A DNA stretch of 64,000 bases from Anaerolineaceae bacterium (lineage in GTDB: Bacteria; Chloroflexota; Anaerolineae; Aggregatilineales; Phototrophicaceae). This document shows positions 1-8,333 of the stretch, one piece after another. Below the pieces are notes generated by a model. The model was not told where the DNA came from and ran no database searches. It saw only the letters and a program-made list of their open reading frames with translations. Each line of letters opens with the position of its first letter. Position 1 is the first letter of the stretch. A program made the translations under genes and the position numbers. Location of the stretch: NCBI GenBank assembly GCA_002699585.1, contig PABP01000014.1:845991-909990 (forward strand), read 5' to 3'.

Positions 1-885
1 GATGCCATGCGCTTACGCCAATTCCTCATTGATACCTATGCGCTGGTCGGGCGTGAGTTCAACTGGGAGACACGCCGCTGGGAGGGCCAGTACTGGTACG
101 CCACCGATGCCGAACTGGCGCGTCCGGTATGGGATGCCCATACCCATCTCTGGGAGACATTCACGGGCGATATTATCGGTGCGGCCATCAGCGACGGCCC
201 CGGCGACCTGGCTATCCAGATCCATCCCGATTATCGTGACCTGGAAACAGACATCATCGAATGGGCGCAAAAGCGCATCGCCATAGAAGATGATGAGGGC
301 AATCATGTCCTGACGACCTGGGCTTTTGACTGGGATGAAGACCGCCAGGAGCGCCTCATCCGCCTGGGCTTTGTGCAGCAGCCAAAGCGATTTGTGCAGT
401 ACCGCCGCCGCGAAGCAGGCGAAATCGTGCCAGAAATTCAATTGGCGCAGGAATATATCATGCGTGGCCTTAGCCCCAGCAGCGCAGATGTCCGTGCTTT
501 CGTCAATTGCACCAACGCGGTCTTTGGTCACAATCACTCCCGTGAGATGCTGCGCAATTTCCAGACCAAGTCGCCATCGCACAATTATGATCTGCATATT
601 GTCGCGGTCGCCCCTGATGATACTCTCGCTGCCTTTGCTGGCCTGACCGTTGACGCGCAAAACCGTACCGCCACCTTCGAGCCAGTCGGTACGCATCCCG
701 ACCACCGCCGCAAGGGACTGGCGCGTGAGTGCATGTACGAAGGGATGCGCCGCCTGCAAGCGCTGGGCACGGTCGATACGCTCTATGTGGCTAATTGGGG
801 CCCCAACGAAGACGCTGCTCACTTGTATGCATCGGTCGGCATGGTCCATTACGCGACCTTAACCGCATGGCGTAAGGTGTTTTAA
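1..885 (+). CDS. GNAT family N-acetyltransferase, 5' end cut by window edge
   Basis: Probable acyl-CoA-dependent N-acetyltransferase of unknown substrate. The C-terminal half (about residues 150-292, counted from the ATG at 7) carries the GNAT acetyl-CoA loop, GTHPDHRRKGLARECM, and a late ASVGMVHY beta-bulge region. The N-terminal half looks like a second, degenerate GNAT fold (GFVQQPKRFVQY), so the protein is probably a tandem-GNAT type. The frame is open back to base 1 and the first visible residues (MRLRQFLIDTYALVGR) resemble a point already inside the first helix. The true start is therefore probably outside the window. The stop codon lies inside a 23-bp tandem duplication and a good terminator follows at 954-988. 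Confidence 0.8.
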   Translation, partial: DAMRLRQFLIDTYALVGREFNWETRRWEGQYWYATDAELARPVWDAHTHLWETFTGDIIGAAISDGPGDLAIQIHPDYRDLETDIIEWAQKRIAIEDDEGNHVLTTWAFDWDEDRQERLIRLGFVQQPKRFVQYRRREAGEIVPEIQLAQEYIMRGLSPSSADVRAFVNCTNAVFGHNHSREMLRNFQTKSPSHNYDLHIVAVAPDDTLAAFAGLTVDAQNRTATFEPVGTHPDHRRKGLARECMYEGMRRLQALGTVDTLYVANWGPNEDAAHLYASVGMVHYATLTAWRKVF

Positions 886-904
886 CCGCATGGCGCAAGG
901 TATT
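859..904 (+). repeat. 23-bp tandem duplication spanning a stop codon
   Basis: Bases 859-881 and 882-904 are two adjacent copies of a 23-bp unit that differ at two positions (873/896 and 879/902). The first copy encodes the last residues of the GNAT gene (LTAWRKV) and the junction supplies the TAA stop at 883-885. The second copy is outside the gene. This looks like a slippage duplication at the gene end. Confidence 0.85.
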
Positions 905-953
905 TTAAACGCCTATATTAGTTTTTTACGCTCAAAAGTGAACCGATTCAACC

Positions 954-988
954 ATCACTGCGTATTGATAAATGGGCAGTGATTTTTT
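954..988 (+). terminator. Rho-independent terminator after the GNAT gene
   Basis: ATCACTGC (954-961) pairs with GCAGTGAT (976-983) around a 14-nt loop and is followed by a run of T (983-988). It lies 70 bases after the GNAT stop and before the MFS gene. Confidence 0.7.
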
Positions 989-1073
989 GCCTGCTTGTTT
1001 GAATAAAATCAAATGCTTGAAATAGTTAAATAGCATTTGAGGTGGGGTAAATCGTAAGTCATGAGGGGGCTTT

Positions 1074-2453
1074 ATGAGTGAAACTGTCGGGAATCCGGGG
1101 AAACCCAAACGCAAAGGGAGTATGCGTACTTTCTATACGATTGTCTTGACGCAAACGTTGTCAATCATTGGTAGTCGCATTAGCAGTCTGGCGATTGGCA
1201 TCTGGTTATACAATGAAACAGGCAACGCTACGCCGCTGGCTCTGGTGGCCTTCTTTGGCATGCTGCCGATGATCCTGGCGGCTAGTTTTGCGGGTGTCCT
1301 GGCGGATCGTTGGGACCGCCGTTATGTGATGGCCATCAGCGACGGTGGGCAGGCAATCGGCACTGTGCTGCTCATGCTTAGCTTTCTCTCTGGTGATTTC
1401 CAGATATGGCACCTATACGCCATTGCCGCCTTGCAATCGCTGTTTGGGGCCTTCCAGGGGCCAGCCTTCACGTCATCTATTACCATGCTCGTTCCCGATG
1501 ATAAACGTGACCGTGCCAATTCGCTGGTGCAGTTATCAAGCCCGATGGCGGGCATCATCGCGCCAGCCGTTGCCGGGTTCGTCTTTGCCCTGGTGGGTGT
1601 TGTGGGCACCCTCGTTATTGACTTAGCGACATTCCTGGTTGCCTTCATCGTCATCCTGAACGTGACCATTCCGCGCCCCAAAAAGACCAAAGATGCTGCC
1701 GAGAATCAACGTGCCTTCCTGGCTGATATGACGACGGGCATCCGCTACATCTGGCAGAAAAGGCCGTTGTTCTGGGGTATTTTGTTTGTGACGCTGCTCA
1801 ATTTCCTGGTCAGTGGGGCGGGCGTCCTGATGACGCCGTACATCCTGGCGCGTACAGGCAGCGAAGCCCAACTGGGTATTCTGCTGAGCTTAATGGACCT
1901 GGGGGCTGTTGCGGGTGGCATCTTCATGGGGGTCTGGGGTGGCACACGCCCCCGCATTCATGCTGCGATGATTGGCTCGATCATGTTGTGCGTCATCATG
2001 ATTCTGGTGGGCATGGCCCAGAGTTTTGTAGCATTGGCCGTTGTGCTCGGTTTGATGCTGTTCCCCAATATGATGGTCAACGCGTCCTTTATGTCGATCC
2101 TACAGAGCAAAATCGCGCCGGATGTGCAGGGCCGCGTCTTTGCCACCATCGACCAATTCGCCATGTTGATGATCCCCATCGCCTATTTGCTGGCTGGGCC
2201 ACTTGCGGATAACGTCTTTGAACCCGCCGTGACCCGTGATATTTGGACGCCGTTGGCACCTTTCTTCGGGGCTGAGGCTGGGTCAGGTATGGGCCTGCAA
2301 ATTTCCCTGTATGCTGGGATGGCGTTGCTCGCAACGCTGGCGATGTACGCTACACCGTCGATTCGTCGTCTGGAAGCCACGCTGCCGGACTTCGTCTCTA
2401 CAGAAAATGACGAGGATGTGCTCGAACACATGCCGGAAGCAGTCGCCGTCTAA
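1074..2453 (+). CDS. MFS transporter, EntS/MFS_3-like exporter
   Basis: A 459-residue major facilitator protein with about 12 hydrophobic segments, probably an inner-membrane proton-driven exporter. The loop after helix 2 reads GVLADRWDRRYVM, the conserved MFS motif A, and the first helices (TQTLSIIGSRISSLAIGIWL) resemble the enterobactin-exporter/MFS_3 branch. The ATG at 1074 follows a purine-rich GAGGGGG element at 1063-1069. The C-terminal tail is acidic (STENDEDVLEHMPEAV). The gene stands alone, bounded by a terminator on each side. The substrate cannot be told from sequence. Confidence 0.85.
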   Translation: MSETVGNPGKPKRKGSMRTFYTIVLTQTLSIIGSRISSLAIGIWLYNETGNATPLALVAFFGMLPMILAASFAGVLADRWDRRYVMAISDGGQAIGTVLLMLSFLSGDFQIWHLYAIAALQSLFGAFQGPAFTSSITMLVPDDKRDRANSLVQLSSPMAGIIAPAVAGFVFALVGVVGTLVIDLATFLVAFIVILNVTIPRPKKTKDAAENQRAFLADMTTGIRYIWQKRPLFWGILFVTLLNFLVSGAGVLMTPYILARTGSEAQLGILLSLMDLGAVAGGIFMGVWGGTRPRIHAAMIGSIMLCVIMILVGMAQSFVALAVVLGLMLFPNMMVNASFMSILQSKIAPDVQGRVFATIDQFAMLMIPIAYLLAGPLADNVFEPAVTRDIWTPLAPFFGAEAGSGMGLQISLYAGMALLATLAMYATPSIRRLEATLPDFVSTENDEDVLEHMPEAVAV

Positions 2454-2490
2454 GTCAGCATCACAACATGTAACTCGATAATTCAAACGT

Positions 2491-2518
2491 AGGGGCACAA
2501 TACAATGTGCCCTTTTTT
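2491..2518. terminator. GTAGGGGCAC-family palindrome acting as shared terminator
   Basis: GGGCACA (2493-2499) and TGTGCCC (2506-2512) form a 7-bp stem with loop ATACAA, followed by six T. It is preceded by CGTAG, the signature of the palindrome family also seen near 3.7, 11.7 and 14.7 kb. It lies between convergent genes, so it could stop transcription from both sides. Confidence 0.75.
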
Positions 2519-2525
2519 GCGCCTA

Positions 2526-5012
2526 CTAACTCTCGCCATCGCCAATGGCAAACACGGCCATCGGGCCAAATGTCACCGCTTTCTGACCCGCGAATTCGCC
2601 ATCGAGTACAGGCAGATCGGTCAATTGGCCATCATCTGTCAGTTGATACCAGCCTGTGCGGACTTCATAAGCACCTGGCGGCAGGTCCGCCAAATCAAAG
2701 CTCAGTGTTTCCGACACGCCTTCGCCAGCGGCAAACGTGCCCAGCGGCGTATCGCTCTGTAAAACAGGTTGTCCGCTTTCGTTGATGAGATGCACGAAGC
2801 GCACCATATGATCGTCAATAGGTTCATCAAACTGCCACCAGACAGATAAATCGGCTATTTCGAGATCATGGTGTAATTGCGCGGCTGCAATTTGTATGCC
2901 GTTGTCGATAGTGACCTGTGAAGAAGGCAGCGAGTACTGCCAATCGACCTGGGCTTCTCCCAATGTCACGGAACGGCAGGCGAGCGTGTCGTCGTCATAC
3001 TGAACCGGGCACGGGGGTTCCAGGCGGTAGGTCAGCGTATGGAACCCGGCCTCGGTGACGGGCACAGTCAATGTCAGATCCTGCGTGCCATCGACCGTCA
3101 CGCGCTGGATCATCTGCCCATCGACCTCAATGGCTAGTGTCCGGCCATCACCTGTAACGGGCTGCTCAATCGTGATCCAGGCCGCGGAAGGGCTGTAGAT
3201 ATAGCTATTTATGGGCTGCTCAACCTCGACCGGATACGGCGCTGCATCCATGACCAACCCTGCTGGTTCAGTCTCGCTTTCGGGCACATCAAAAATGGCG
3301 ATTTGCTCATCTTCGTAGGTCGGCTGGCCGAGCTGGTCATGCAATCTCTGGCTGAGGTCGGCATCGGCTGTGTAGCGCGACTTGTGATAGATGACCACAT
3401 CCGCGCCCACTTCATTCAACAGCGCCGGATCGAGCGTGTTCTGCAAGAGATACAGCTTGGCCGGATTAACGGGTGTGGTCCGCGAGACTTGTCCGGCGAT
3501 CAGCGGCAGTTGATGGGCCGTTTGCAGCAGCAGGGCATCTTTGGCCGCCAGCAAATTTTCATAGGGCACGTTGAACACGGCACGTATGTCGTCACGCTGG
3601 TGCAAATCCGTCACCGCCTGCGGGATCTGCGCCGAGCGCGTGGGCATCGGCCAGTAAAATTGGTATTCAAACAGGATGATGGCCGCTGCGATGATAAATA
3701 TAGCCCACCGTAGGGACGCAGCATGCTGCGTCCGTTGCTGTGCCTGAGTAGGTATATTTTCGTCGGGCACAATAGATTGTGCCCCTACATTGATACGCCC
3801 AAATATCGCCTTCGCACCGAACCCGGCTAGCATGGCGACGGCCAGTGCCAGCCCAAATGCAAAGCGTCCCGGCGTGCGCGCAATGCTGAAACCCGGCAAG
3901 TTCTGGACAGCCGCCCAGGGCAGCGTGACATAGGTTTGATAGCCATCGCCCACGTCGAGCGTCACAGGCTGGTCGAACACTTTCAGTACCGGGCCGAGCG
4001 CCAGCACCCAGGCGATGATCGCCACCAGCAGCCACCATCGAGCCCGACCTTGGCCGCGCCATAGCCCGATGATCGCCAGCAGGGCCACCAGCAGGCCCAC
4101 ATACGCCGAGCCTTCTGTCAGGTTGGTGCCGAGTACAGCACGCGGGTAGCTCAGGAGGGCATCAAATAGCGGATTGAAGAAAGAGGGGGTGGCTATCGCT
4201 AGCGCATCCAAACTGAAGCGCACATAGCCCTGTGTGCCGCTGTAGGCCGGTTCCGCTAGAATATCGACCACGACGGGCAGCAGATACAGCGCATAAATCA
4301 CGCCACCGATCAGCCCGACTAGCAGCACGCGACCTGCGCCGCGCCAATCTTTCTGCCAGACGCGCGCCAACCAGAACAGCCCGCTAATCGGCAGCAGCAC
4401 ATAGATGCTCTGTAAAATGTGACCCATCGGCGCTAGCAGGAAGAAAATCGCCGCTGCGGCCAGCCATCGCCAATTCAGGCGCGGCGCTTCCACCAGCTTG
4501 AACAGTGCCAGCAGGTACAGCGGGAACGGCCACATGACGATCAGGCCGCTGTGACCATCCGCCACATGGCTCTGGAAAACGGGCGCGGCCATGAAGACCA
4601 GCCCGGCAATCAGCGCCGGGAATAGTGAGGTTGCTTGCAATCGATCCCGCGCCAGTAGGAACATCGCCCAGCCATTGAGCGCCAGCGTCAGCCAGATCGT
4701 CAGGTTAAAGGCCAGCGCCAGTGGCATGATGAAGGCGAATAGACCCATCGGCAGCACATACAGCGGCACCGACAAAAATACCATGCTGCTGAACCCGTCC
4801 GGGTAGCCCAGGTTGCTCTGATAGAAAAAGTCCTGCCCGGTACGCAAACTGTACGTGAACCACCACATATGCCGCGCGACCTCGCCGCTGTCACTGGTAT
4901 CGCCGCCGATGAACTGCGCGCTGGCGGTCAGCACTGCCGGGAACGTGATCAGCAGAGCGACGGCAAAAAATAGGGCGATAATCGGCAGATGCAAGCGGGT
5001 AAAAGCACGCAT
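2526..5012 (-). CDS. Large polytopic membrane protein, GT-C/YfhO-like
   Basis: An 828-residue protein with 10-12 predicted transmembrane helices in residues 1-430 and a large C-terminal region, probably extracytoplasmic and beta-rich. The first loop has an acidic motif (GGDTSDSGEVARHMWW) and the first helices match the layout of GT-C glycosyltransferases and YfhO-type proteins, which use lipid-linked sugars. The family assignment is an inference from topology; no catalytic residue was verified. Oddly, codons for about residues 408-435 come from a pair of palindromic repeats (3710-3788) that keeps the frame. Its 3' end faces the MFS gene across a shared terminator. The upstream sequence on its strand contains a GGAG ribosome site before the ATG at 5012. 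Confidence 0.65.
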   Translation of the reverse strand: MRAFTRLHLPIIALFFAVALLITFPAVLTASAQFIGGDTSDSGEVARHMWWFTYSLRTGQDFFYQSNLGYPDGFSSMVFLSVPLYVLPMGLFAFIMPLALAFNLTIWLTLALNGWAMFLLARDRLQATSLFPALIAGLVFMAAPVFQSHVADGHSGLIVMWPFPLYLLALFKLVEAPRLNWRWLAAAAIFFLLAPMGHILQSIYVLLPISGLFWLARVWQKDWRGAGRVLLVGLIGGVIYALYLLPVVVDILAEPAYSGTQGYVRFSLDALAIATPSFFNPLFDALLSYPRAVLGTNLTEGSAYVGLLVALLAIIGLWRGQGRARWWLLVAIIAWVLALGPVLKVFDQPVTLDVGDGYQTYVTLPWAAVQNLPGFSIARTPGRFAFGLALAVAMLAGFGAKAIFGRINVGAQSIVPDENIPTQAQQRTQHAASLRWAIFIIAAAIILFEYQFYWPMPTRSAQIPQAVTDLHQRDDIRAVFNVPYENLLAAKDALLLQTAHQLPLIAGQVSRTTPVNPAKLYLLQNTLDPALLNEVGADVVIYHKSRYTADADLSQRLHDQLGQPTYEDEQIAIFDVPESETEPAGLVMDAAPYPVEVEQPINSYIYSPSAAWITIEQPVTGDGRTLAIEVDGQMIQRVTVDGTQDLTLTVPVTEAGFHTLTYRLEPPCPVQYDDDTLACRSVTLGEAQVDWQYSLPSSQVTIDNGIQIAAAQLHHDLEIADLSVWWQFDEPIDDHMVRFVHLINESGQPVLQSDTPLGTFAAGEGVSETLSFDLADLPPGAYEVRTGWYQLTDDGQLTDLPVLDGEFAGQKAVTFGPMAVFAIGDGES
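3710..3788 (-). repeat. Paired palindromic repeat element inside a coding sequence
   Basis: Two palindromes, GGGCACAAT/ATTGTGCCC (3765-3784) and a perfect 20-bp one (3714-3733), are bounded by GTAGGG and CCCTAC at the outer edges. Between them, on the minus strand, lies CTACTCAGG. The same order (palindrome, CTACTCAGG, palindrome) occurs at 11667-11746. The element is 79 bp, and it sits in frame in the membrane-protein gene. Confidence 0.8.
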
Positions 5013-5148
5013 AGGGGTCTCCAGAGTGCGGGTCTAGGGCGCGGCTGATTGTAGCCCAGGCCGTTTTCGCTGAGTAGGGCATAGCTCACCCGCGTCAAAT
5101 GGCCCGCAATTCGTTATACTGCCGCCGTACACAGGAGCCACCTATCTT

Positions 5149-5598
5149 ATGATCGATATGACTTTCCGTACTGCTGCCCATCGTGATCTACCCGCCATGG
5201 CTGCCCTCCTCCAGCAGATGGACCTGGGGGACGATGCGCCCTTGTCGTTAGAAGACCTCGAACGCGCCTTTTTGAGCATTCAGAACACGCGCGATTACGA
5301 TATTTACGTGGCGGTCATCGATGGCGAACCGCGCGCCATGTTCACTTTGCTGAGTGTGCAGGATTTGAGCCATAACATGCCGCGCATCGCTATCATCAGC
5401 AACGTGGTGGTTGATGCCGACCTGCGCGGGCAGGGCATCGGCCATGCCATGATCCAATTCGCCCTCGACGTCGCCCGGTCCGCTGGCTGCGACAAAATGA
5501 TGCTCACCAGCAACCTCAAGCGAGAAGCCGCCCACCGCTTCTACCTCGACCTGGGCTTTAAGCAGCACGGCCTCAGCTTTTACTACGACCTGGACTAG
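5149..5598 (+). CDS. GNAT family N-acetyltransferase
   Basis: A 149-residue single-domain GNAT enzyme. The acetyl-CoA binding segment reads VVVDADLRGQGIGHAMIQFA (motif A, Q/RxxGxG/A), and the C-terminal part NLKREAAHRFYLDLGFKQHG matches motif B. Target amine unknown. The ATG at 5149 lies 12 bases after an AGGAG element (5132-5136); the ATG at 5158 is a possible alternative start. A TATACT -10-like box sits at 5115-5120. The gene is divergent from the large membrane protein and is followed by a separate promoter-like sequence, so it probably forms its own transcript. Confidence 0.85.
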   Translation: MIDMTFRTAAHRDLPAMAALLQQMDLGDDAPLSLEDLERAFLSIQNTRDYDIYVAVIDGEPRAMFTLLSVQDLSHNMPRIAIISNVVVDADLRGQGIGHAMIQFALDVARSAGCDKMMLTSNLKREAAHRFYLDLGFKQHGLSFYYDLD

Positions 5599-5615
5599 CG
5601 GCAGGTACCCGTTTG

Positions 5616-5644
5616 TTGACATCTCCGGTCAGGCACATCATGAT
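5616..5644 (+). promoter_or_regulatory. Candidate sigma-70 promoter for the 2TM gene
   Basis: TTGACA (5616-5621), a 17-base spacer, then CATGAT (5639-5644). The -35 box is a full consensus match and the -10 box is partial. It lies 36 bases before the ATG at 5680. Confidence 0.4.
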
Positions 5645-5679
5645 GGGGAAAGCGAAAAAGACTAGCGAAAGGTCATCTT

Positions 5680-6093
5680 ATGGCTGAGAGCAAGCCCAAA
5701 CGCGACTTGCTAATTGCCCTCAACCATATCGAGCGCTTCCATCATCGCCGCATGGTGCTGACGATGCATGTGGTCCTCTCCCTGGCGATTCAATTTGCCA
5801 TATGGGCCAACTGGTATACATCGTTTGCGGTACGCGGCGATGGCTTTAGAGGGACCTTCTTCTCTGATCGTGTGACGATTTCAGTGACGCTAGGCTTGTT
5901 CCTGCTGGGGCACTATTTTGTGGTGCGCCTGCTGGAGCGCAAAGATCGTACTGTCGTTAAAGCCATTCAGCAGTATGATGCCGAAGATGACATCATTGCC
6001 AGCCATTACGACCGCCTCATTGACCACGATGCCCAGCTTGTCGATGAGCACGCCGAAAGTCACACGCAGCGCCAGAGCATGACGCGAAATTAG
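5680..6093 (+). CDS. Small 2TM-domain membrane protein
   Basis: A 137-residue protein with two predicted membrane helices (about residues 24-46 and 64-88) joined by a short loop, and a charged cytoplasmic tail rich in Asp and His (DRLIDHDAQLVDEHAE). This layout resembles the 2TM domain family, whose role is mostly unknown. AAAGG at 5668-5672 serves as ribosome site, 7 bases before the ATG. An inverted-repeat-bounded cassette begins 10 bases after the stop, so native downstream sequence may have been displaced. Confidence 0.6.
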   Translation: MAESKPKRDLLIALNHIERFHHRRMVLTMHVVLSLAIQFAIWANWYTSFAVRGDGFRGTFFSDRVTISVTLGLFLLGHYFVVRLLERKDRTVVKAIQQYDAEDDIIASHYDRLIDHDAQLVDEHAESHTQRQSMTRN

Positions 6094-6102
6094 TCAAAAA
6101 AC

Positions 6103-6133
6103 AGTGTTGAGGACTGAGTTCCGAGTGCTGAGT
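6103..6133 (+). repeat. Left arm of a 31-bp inverted repeat
   Basis: Bases 6103-6133 match the reverse complement of 7211-7241 at 29 of 31 positions. Each arm is itself built of two similar 12-mers, TGAGGACTGAGT and CGAGTGCTGAGT. The two arms enclose one gene. Confidence 0.8.
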
Positions 6134-6173
6134 TCTGCTTGATATTAGGAGGCAGATACCGATTTTTCTTTGC

Positions 6174-7085
6174 TTATCGAGAAAAGATATACCATCTTGG
6201 ATGTGTAGGTAAGCAGTCTTCAATATCTGTAATCGAACGTGTAGTACCTTCCACAAAATCTGTAACAAGAATTTGGGCACTCTGATTAGTTGTTTCATCA
6301 ATGCCACTATAACTAATCTGTGTGCCATCTGGTGATAGGCTTGGAGAACTATAGAAGGAATCGAGTTCTATTGGTGTGAGTTGTAATGTATCCAGATTCA
6401 AACGATACAGCGCACGATTTGGCAAAGCCTCTACCAGCATCTCATCATTATTGGGTAGCCATTCCAAATGCTGTATTGCCCCGATATGGGGTAGTGTTTG
6501 TATGATGGCGTGTGTTTGAATATCTACTGAATAGACGCCCGTAGCTGTTCCAGATTTTATGTTTGCAAATGCGATCTGTTGTGAATTGTTTGACCAACTT
6601 AATCGAAGGAAGGACATATCCTCACTTTGAGCGATTCTTGTCTTGTTTGTACCATCCGGTTGGATGAGCCAAAGTTCTTGGCCAGATAATAGACCAATTG
6701 TATTGTAGGCGATCCATTGCCCGTTAGGTGACCACACGACATCAACTATCTCTTGCAGCGTTGGAAGATCGACAATCGTCGTGATGTCTTTGCCATTTGG
6801 GCGTATACGATAAACATGTGTACCGTCGTGAAACACTATCCAAGTACCATCTGGAGACCAAGAAGGGGATTTCGCAACAATACGATTGTTTGTTATCTGT
6901 TGCAGTTCACTTCCATCAGGCCTAACAATGTATAGATTGCTTCTTGATTCGCTATCGGTAAAAATACCGCAATAGAAAACGATCCATTCACCCTCGGCTT
7001 TCCAATTAACTGTAAGAGGTGCGGTATCGTATGCCAATGCAAAGCCAAAGAGAACGAAGGCGACGATGACTACACCAAAAAGCAT
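6174..7085 (-). CDS. TolB/WD40-like beta-propeller protein, exported
   Basis: About 303 residues: an N-terminal hydrophobic signal or anchor (LFGVVIVAFVLFGFALAY), then repeated TolB-type blades with S-P-D-G turns (SWSPDGTWIVF, VWSPNGQWIAY, SLSPDGTQISY). Such proteins are usually periplasmic or surface beta-propellers that bind partners. The frame is open upstream to an ATG at 7181, but those 32 codons are simply a translated intergenic repeat (7102-7179: NHKGAK..., NTETQRLRNTEK). The ATG at 7085, just before the signal, is therefore the likely start. Base composition is more AT-rich than the neighbours and the gene lies between inverted repeats, which points to acquisition from elsewhere. Confidence 0.7.
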   Translation of the reverse strand: MLFGVVIVAFVLFGFALAYDTAPLTVNWKAEGEWIVFYCGIFTDSESRSNLYIVRPDGSELQQITNNRIVAKSPSWSPDGTWIVFHDGTHVYRIRPNGKDITTIVDLPTLQEIVDVVWSPNGQWIAYNTIGLLSGQELWLIQPDGTNKTRIAQSEDMSFLRLSWSNNSQQIAFANIKSGTATGVYSVDIQTHAIIQTLPHIGAIQHLEWLPNNDEMLVEALPNRALYRLNLDTLQLTPIELDSFYSSPSLSPDGTQISYSGIDETTNQSAQILVTDFVEGTTRSITDIEDCLPTHPRWYIFSR

Positions 7086-7101
7086 TTTCCGAATTATGCT
7101 T

Positions 7102-7179
7102 TTCTCTGTGTTTCTGAGCCTTTGAGTCTCTGTGTTAAATTTCTTGCTTTTCTCTGTGATCTTCGCGCCTTTGTGGTTC
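7102..7179 (-). repeat. Widespread TCTCTGTG...TTGTGGTT intergenic repeat
   Basis: The sequence contains spaced CTCTGTG and CTTTGTGGTT units. Read on the minus strand it gives the translated signature HKGAKITEK and NTETQRLRNTEK. From general knowledge, this repeat occurs between genes in many unrelated bacterial genomes and is often mis-called as protein N-termini. Confidence 0.75.
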
Positions 7180-7210
7180 AAAACAACCTACCATGCCCGC
7201 AAACAGATTC

Positions 7211-7241
7211 ACTCAGCACTCGGTACTCAGTCCTCAGCACT
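7211..7241 (-). repeat. Right arm of a 31-bp inverted repeat
   Basis: This is the partner of 6103-6133 in opposite orientation, with two mismatches. It ends 3 bases before the stop codon of the next gene (7245). Confidence 0.8.
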
Positions 7242-7244
7242 TAT

Positions 7245-8333
7245 TTATCGCCCCACATTCTTCAGACCATTGCCCGTCAGCACCAGCACCAGCGATTCAC
7301 CTGCTGGGACCATGTCGCGCAACTGTGGCAGGGCGGCCAGCGTCACGGAACTGGTCGGCTCGGCGATGAACCCATGCTGCGCCAGGGTCGCCTGAGCGGA
7401 CAGAATATCACCTTCAGCCACGCGCAGGGCCGCGCCCGCGCTCTCCCGAATCGCCTCTAGCACTGCTTTCCCACGAACGGGTACTTTCACAATGATGCCG
7501 TCAGCTACCGTCGGCTGAACTTCATACACGGGTGGCACGTCCGCGCCGCTCTCCCAGCCGCGCACGACCGGGTCGCTGTTGGCTGCCTGGATCGCAAACA
7601 GGCGCGGCACCCGTTCGATCAATCCGGCGTCTTTCAGCTTGGTGAACCCGCGCGCCAGTCCCAGGAACAGACCACCATGTCCCAGAGGCGTGGCGATGGC
7701 ATAAGGCGCTTTGTGGCCCATCTGCTCGTAGAGTTCATAGGCGGCGGTCATCTGGCCTAGCAGGAAGTATGGACTCCATGCATGGCTGGCATAGGGTGTG
7801 GTCTCGGCGGCGCGTTCGCAGGCTTCGGTTTTAGCGTGCTGCGGACCCTCGACTTCCTCCAGAGTGCCGCCAAACGCCCGTATAAGGGCCTTTTTAGCCG
7901 GGGAGCCACTGGCAGGGACGAAGATACGCGAGCGAATGCCCAATGCGCTGCTATACGCCGCCACCGATGCCCCTGCATTCCCCGATGAATCCTCGACGAC
8001 TTCGGTCACGCCCTGGGCGGCGATATGGTTGAGCATCGTCACCGTGCCACGATCTTTATAGCTGCCCGTCGGATTGAGGTATTCCAGCTTGAGGAACAGG
8101 TCACGTCCGTCGATGGTGACCTGGGCCAGCGGCGTCAGGCCTTCTCCCAGGCTGATGCGCTTTTCGACGGGCAGCATGGCCCCATAGCGCCATAACGAAA
8201 AATTGCCCCCGTCGATGGCATCAGCATCAAACGCGGACAATTCAACAAAATCAAGCGGACTGTGGCAGGCTGTGCAGCGCCAATCGAGCGGCTGTGCTTC
8301 CTGGCCGCATTCAGTGCAAATGAGGGTGGTCAC
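7245..8333 (-). CDS. Threonine synthase-like PLP enzyme with Zn-ribbon
   Basis: A fold-type II PLP enzyme of about 362 residues. The N-terminus has four Cys in two CxxC pairs (C6, C9, C20, C23), a Zn-ribbon typical of one threonine-synthase subgroup. The PLP lysine lies in NPTGSYKDRG (K93) and DSSGNAGASVAAYS is the phosphate-cradle region. Threonine synthase converts O-phosphohomoserine to threonine, but related enzymes act on other substrates and a second paralog sits at 17452-19128. The GTG at 8333 overlaps the TGA of the upstream kinase gene (GTGA) and starts directly at the ribbon, so it is preferred over an ATG at 8375 that would overlap by 46 bp. Confidence 0.75.
   Translation of the reverse strand: MTTLICTECGQEAQPLDWRCTACHSPLDFVELSAFDADAIDGGNFSLWRYGAMLPVEKRISLGEGLTPLAQVTIDGRDLFLKLEYLNPTGSYKDRGTVTMLNHIAAQGVTEVVEDSSGNAGASVAAYSSALGIRSRIFVPASGSPAKKALIRAFGGTLEEVEGPQHAKTEACERAAETTPYASHAWSPYFLLGQMTAAYELYEQMGHKAPYAIATPLGHGGLFLGLARGFTKLKDAGLIERVPRLFAIQAANSDPVVRGWESGADVPPVYEVQPTVADGIIVKVPVRGKAVLEAIRESAGAALRVAEGDILSAQATLAQHGFIAEPTSSVTLAALPQLRDMVPAGESLVLVLTGNGLKNVGR

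Larger units (their letters stand above)
6103..7241. mobile_element. Putative inserted cassette bounded by inverted repeats
   Basis: A 1139-bp stretch bounded by 31-bp inverted repeats contains a single AT-richer gene and an internal TCTCTGTG-type repeat. Its edges lie 10 bp after the 2TM gene stop and 3 bp before the stop of the PLP-enzyme gene, so it fits exactly between two native genes. No transposase is encoded, so any movement would need help in trans. That this is a mobile unit is inference. Confidence 0.4.

Noticed and set aside
13..849. Long open frame on the minus strand opposite the GNAT gene
   Set aside because: It mirrors the codon structure of the plus-strand gene, has no recognisable motif and no ribosome site.
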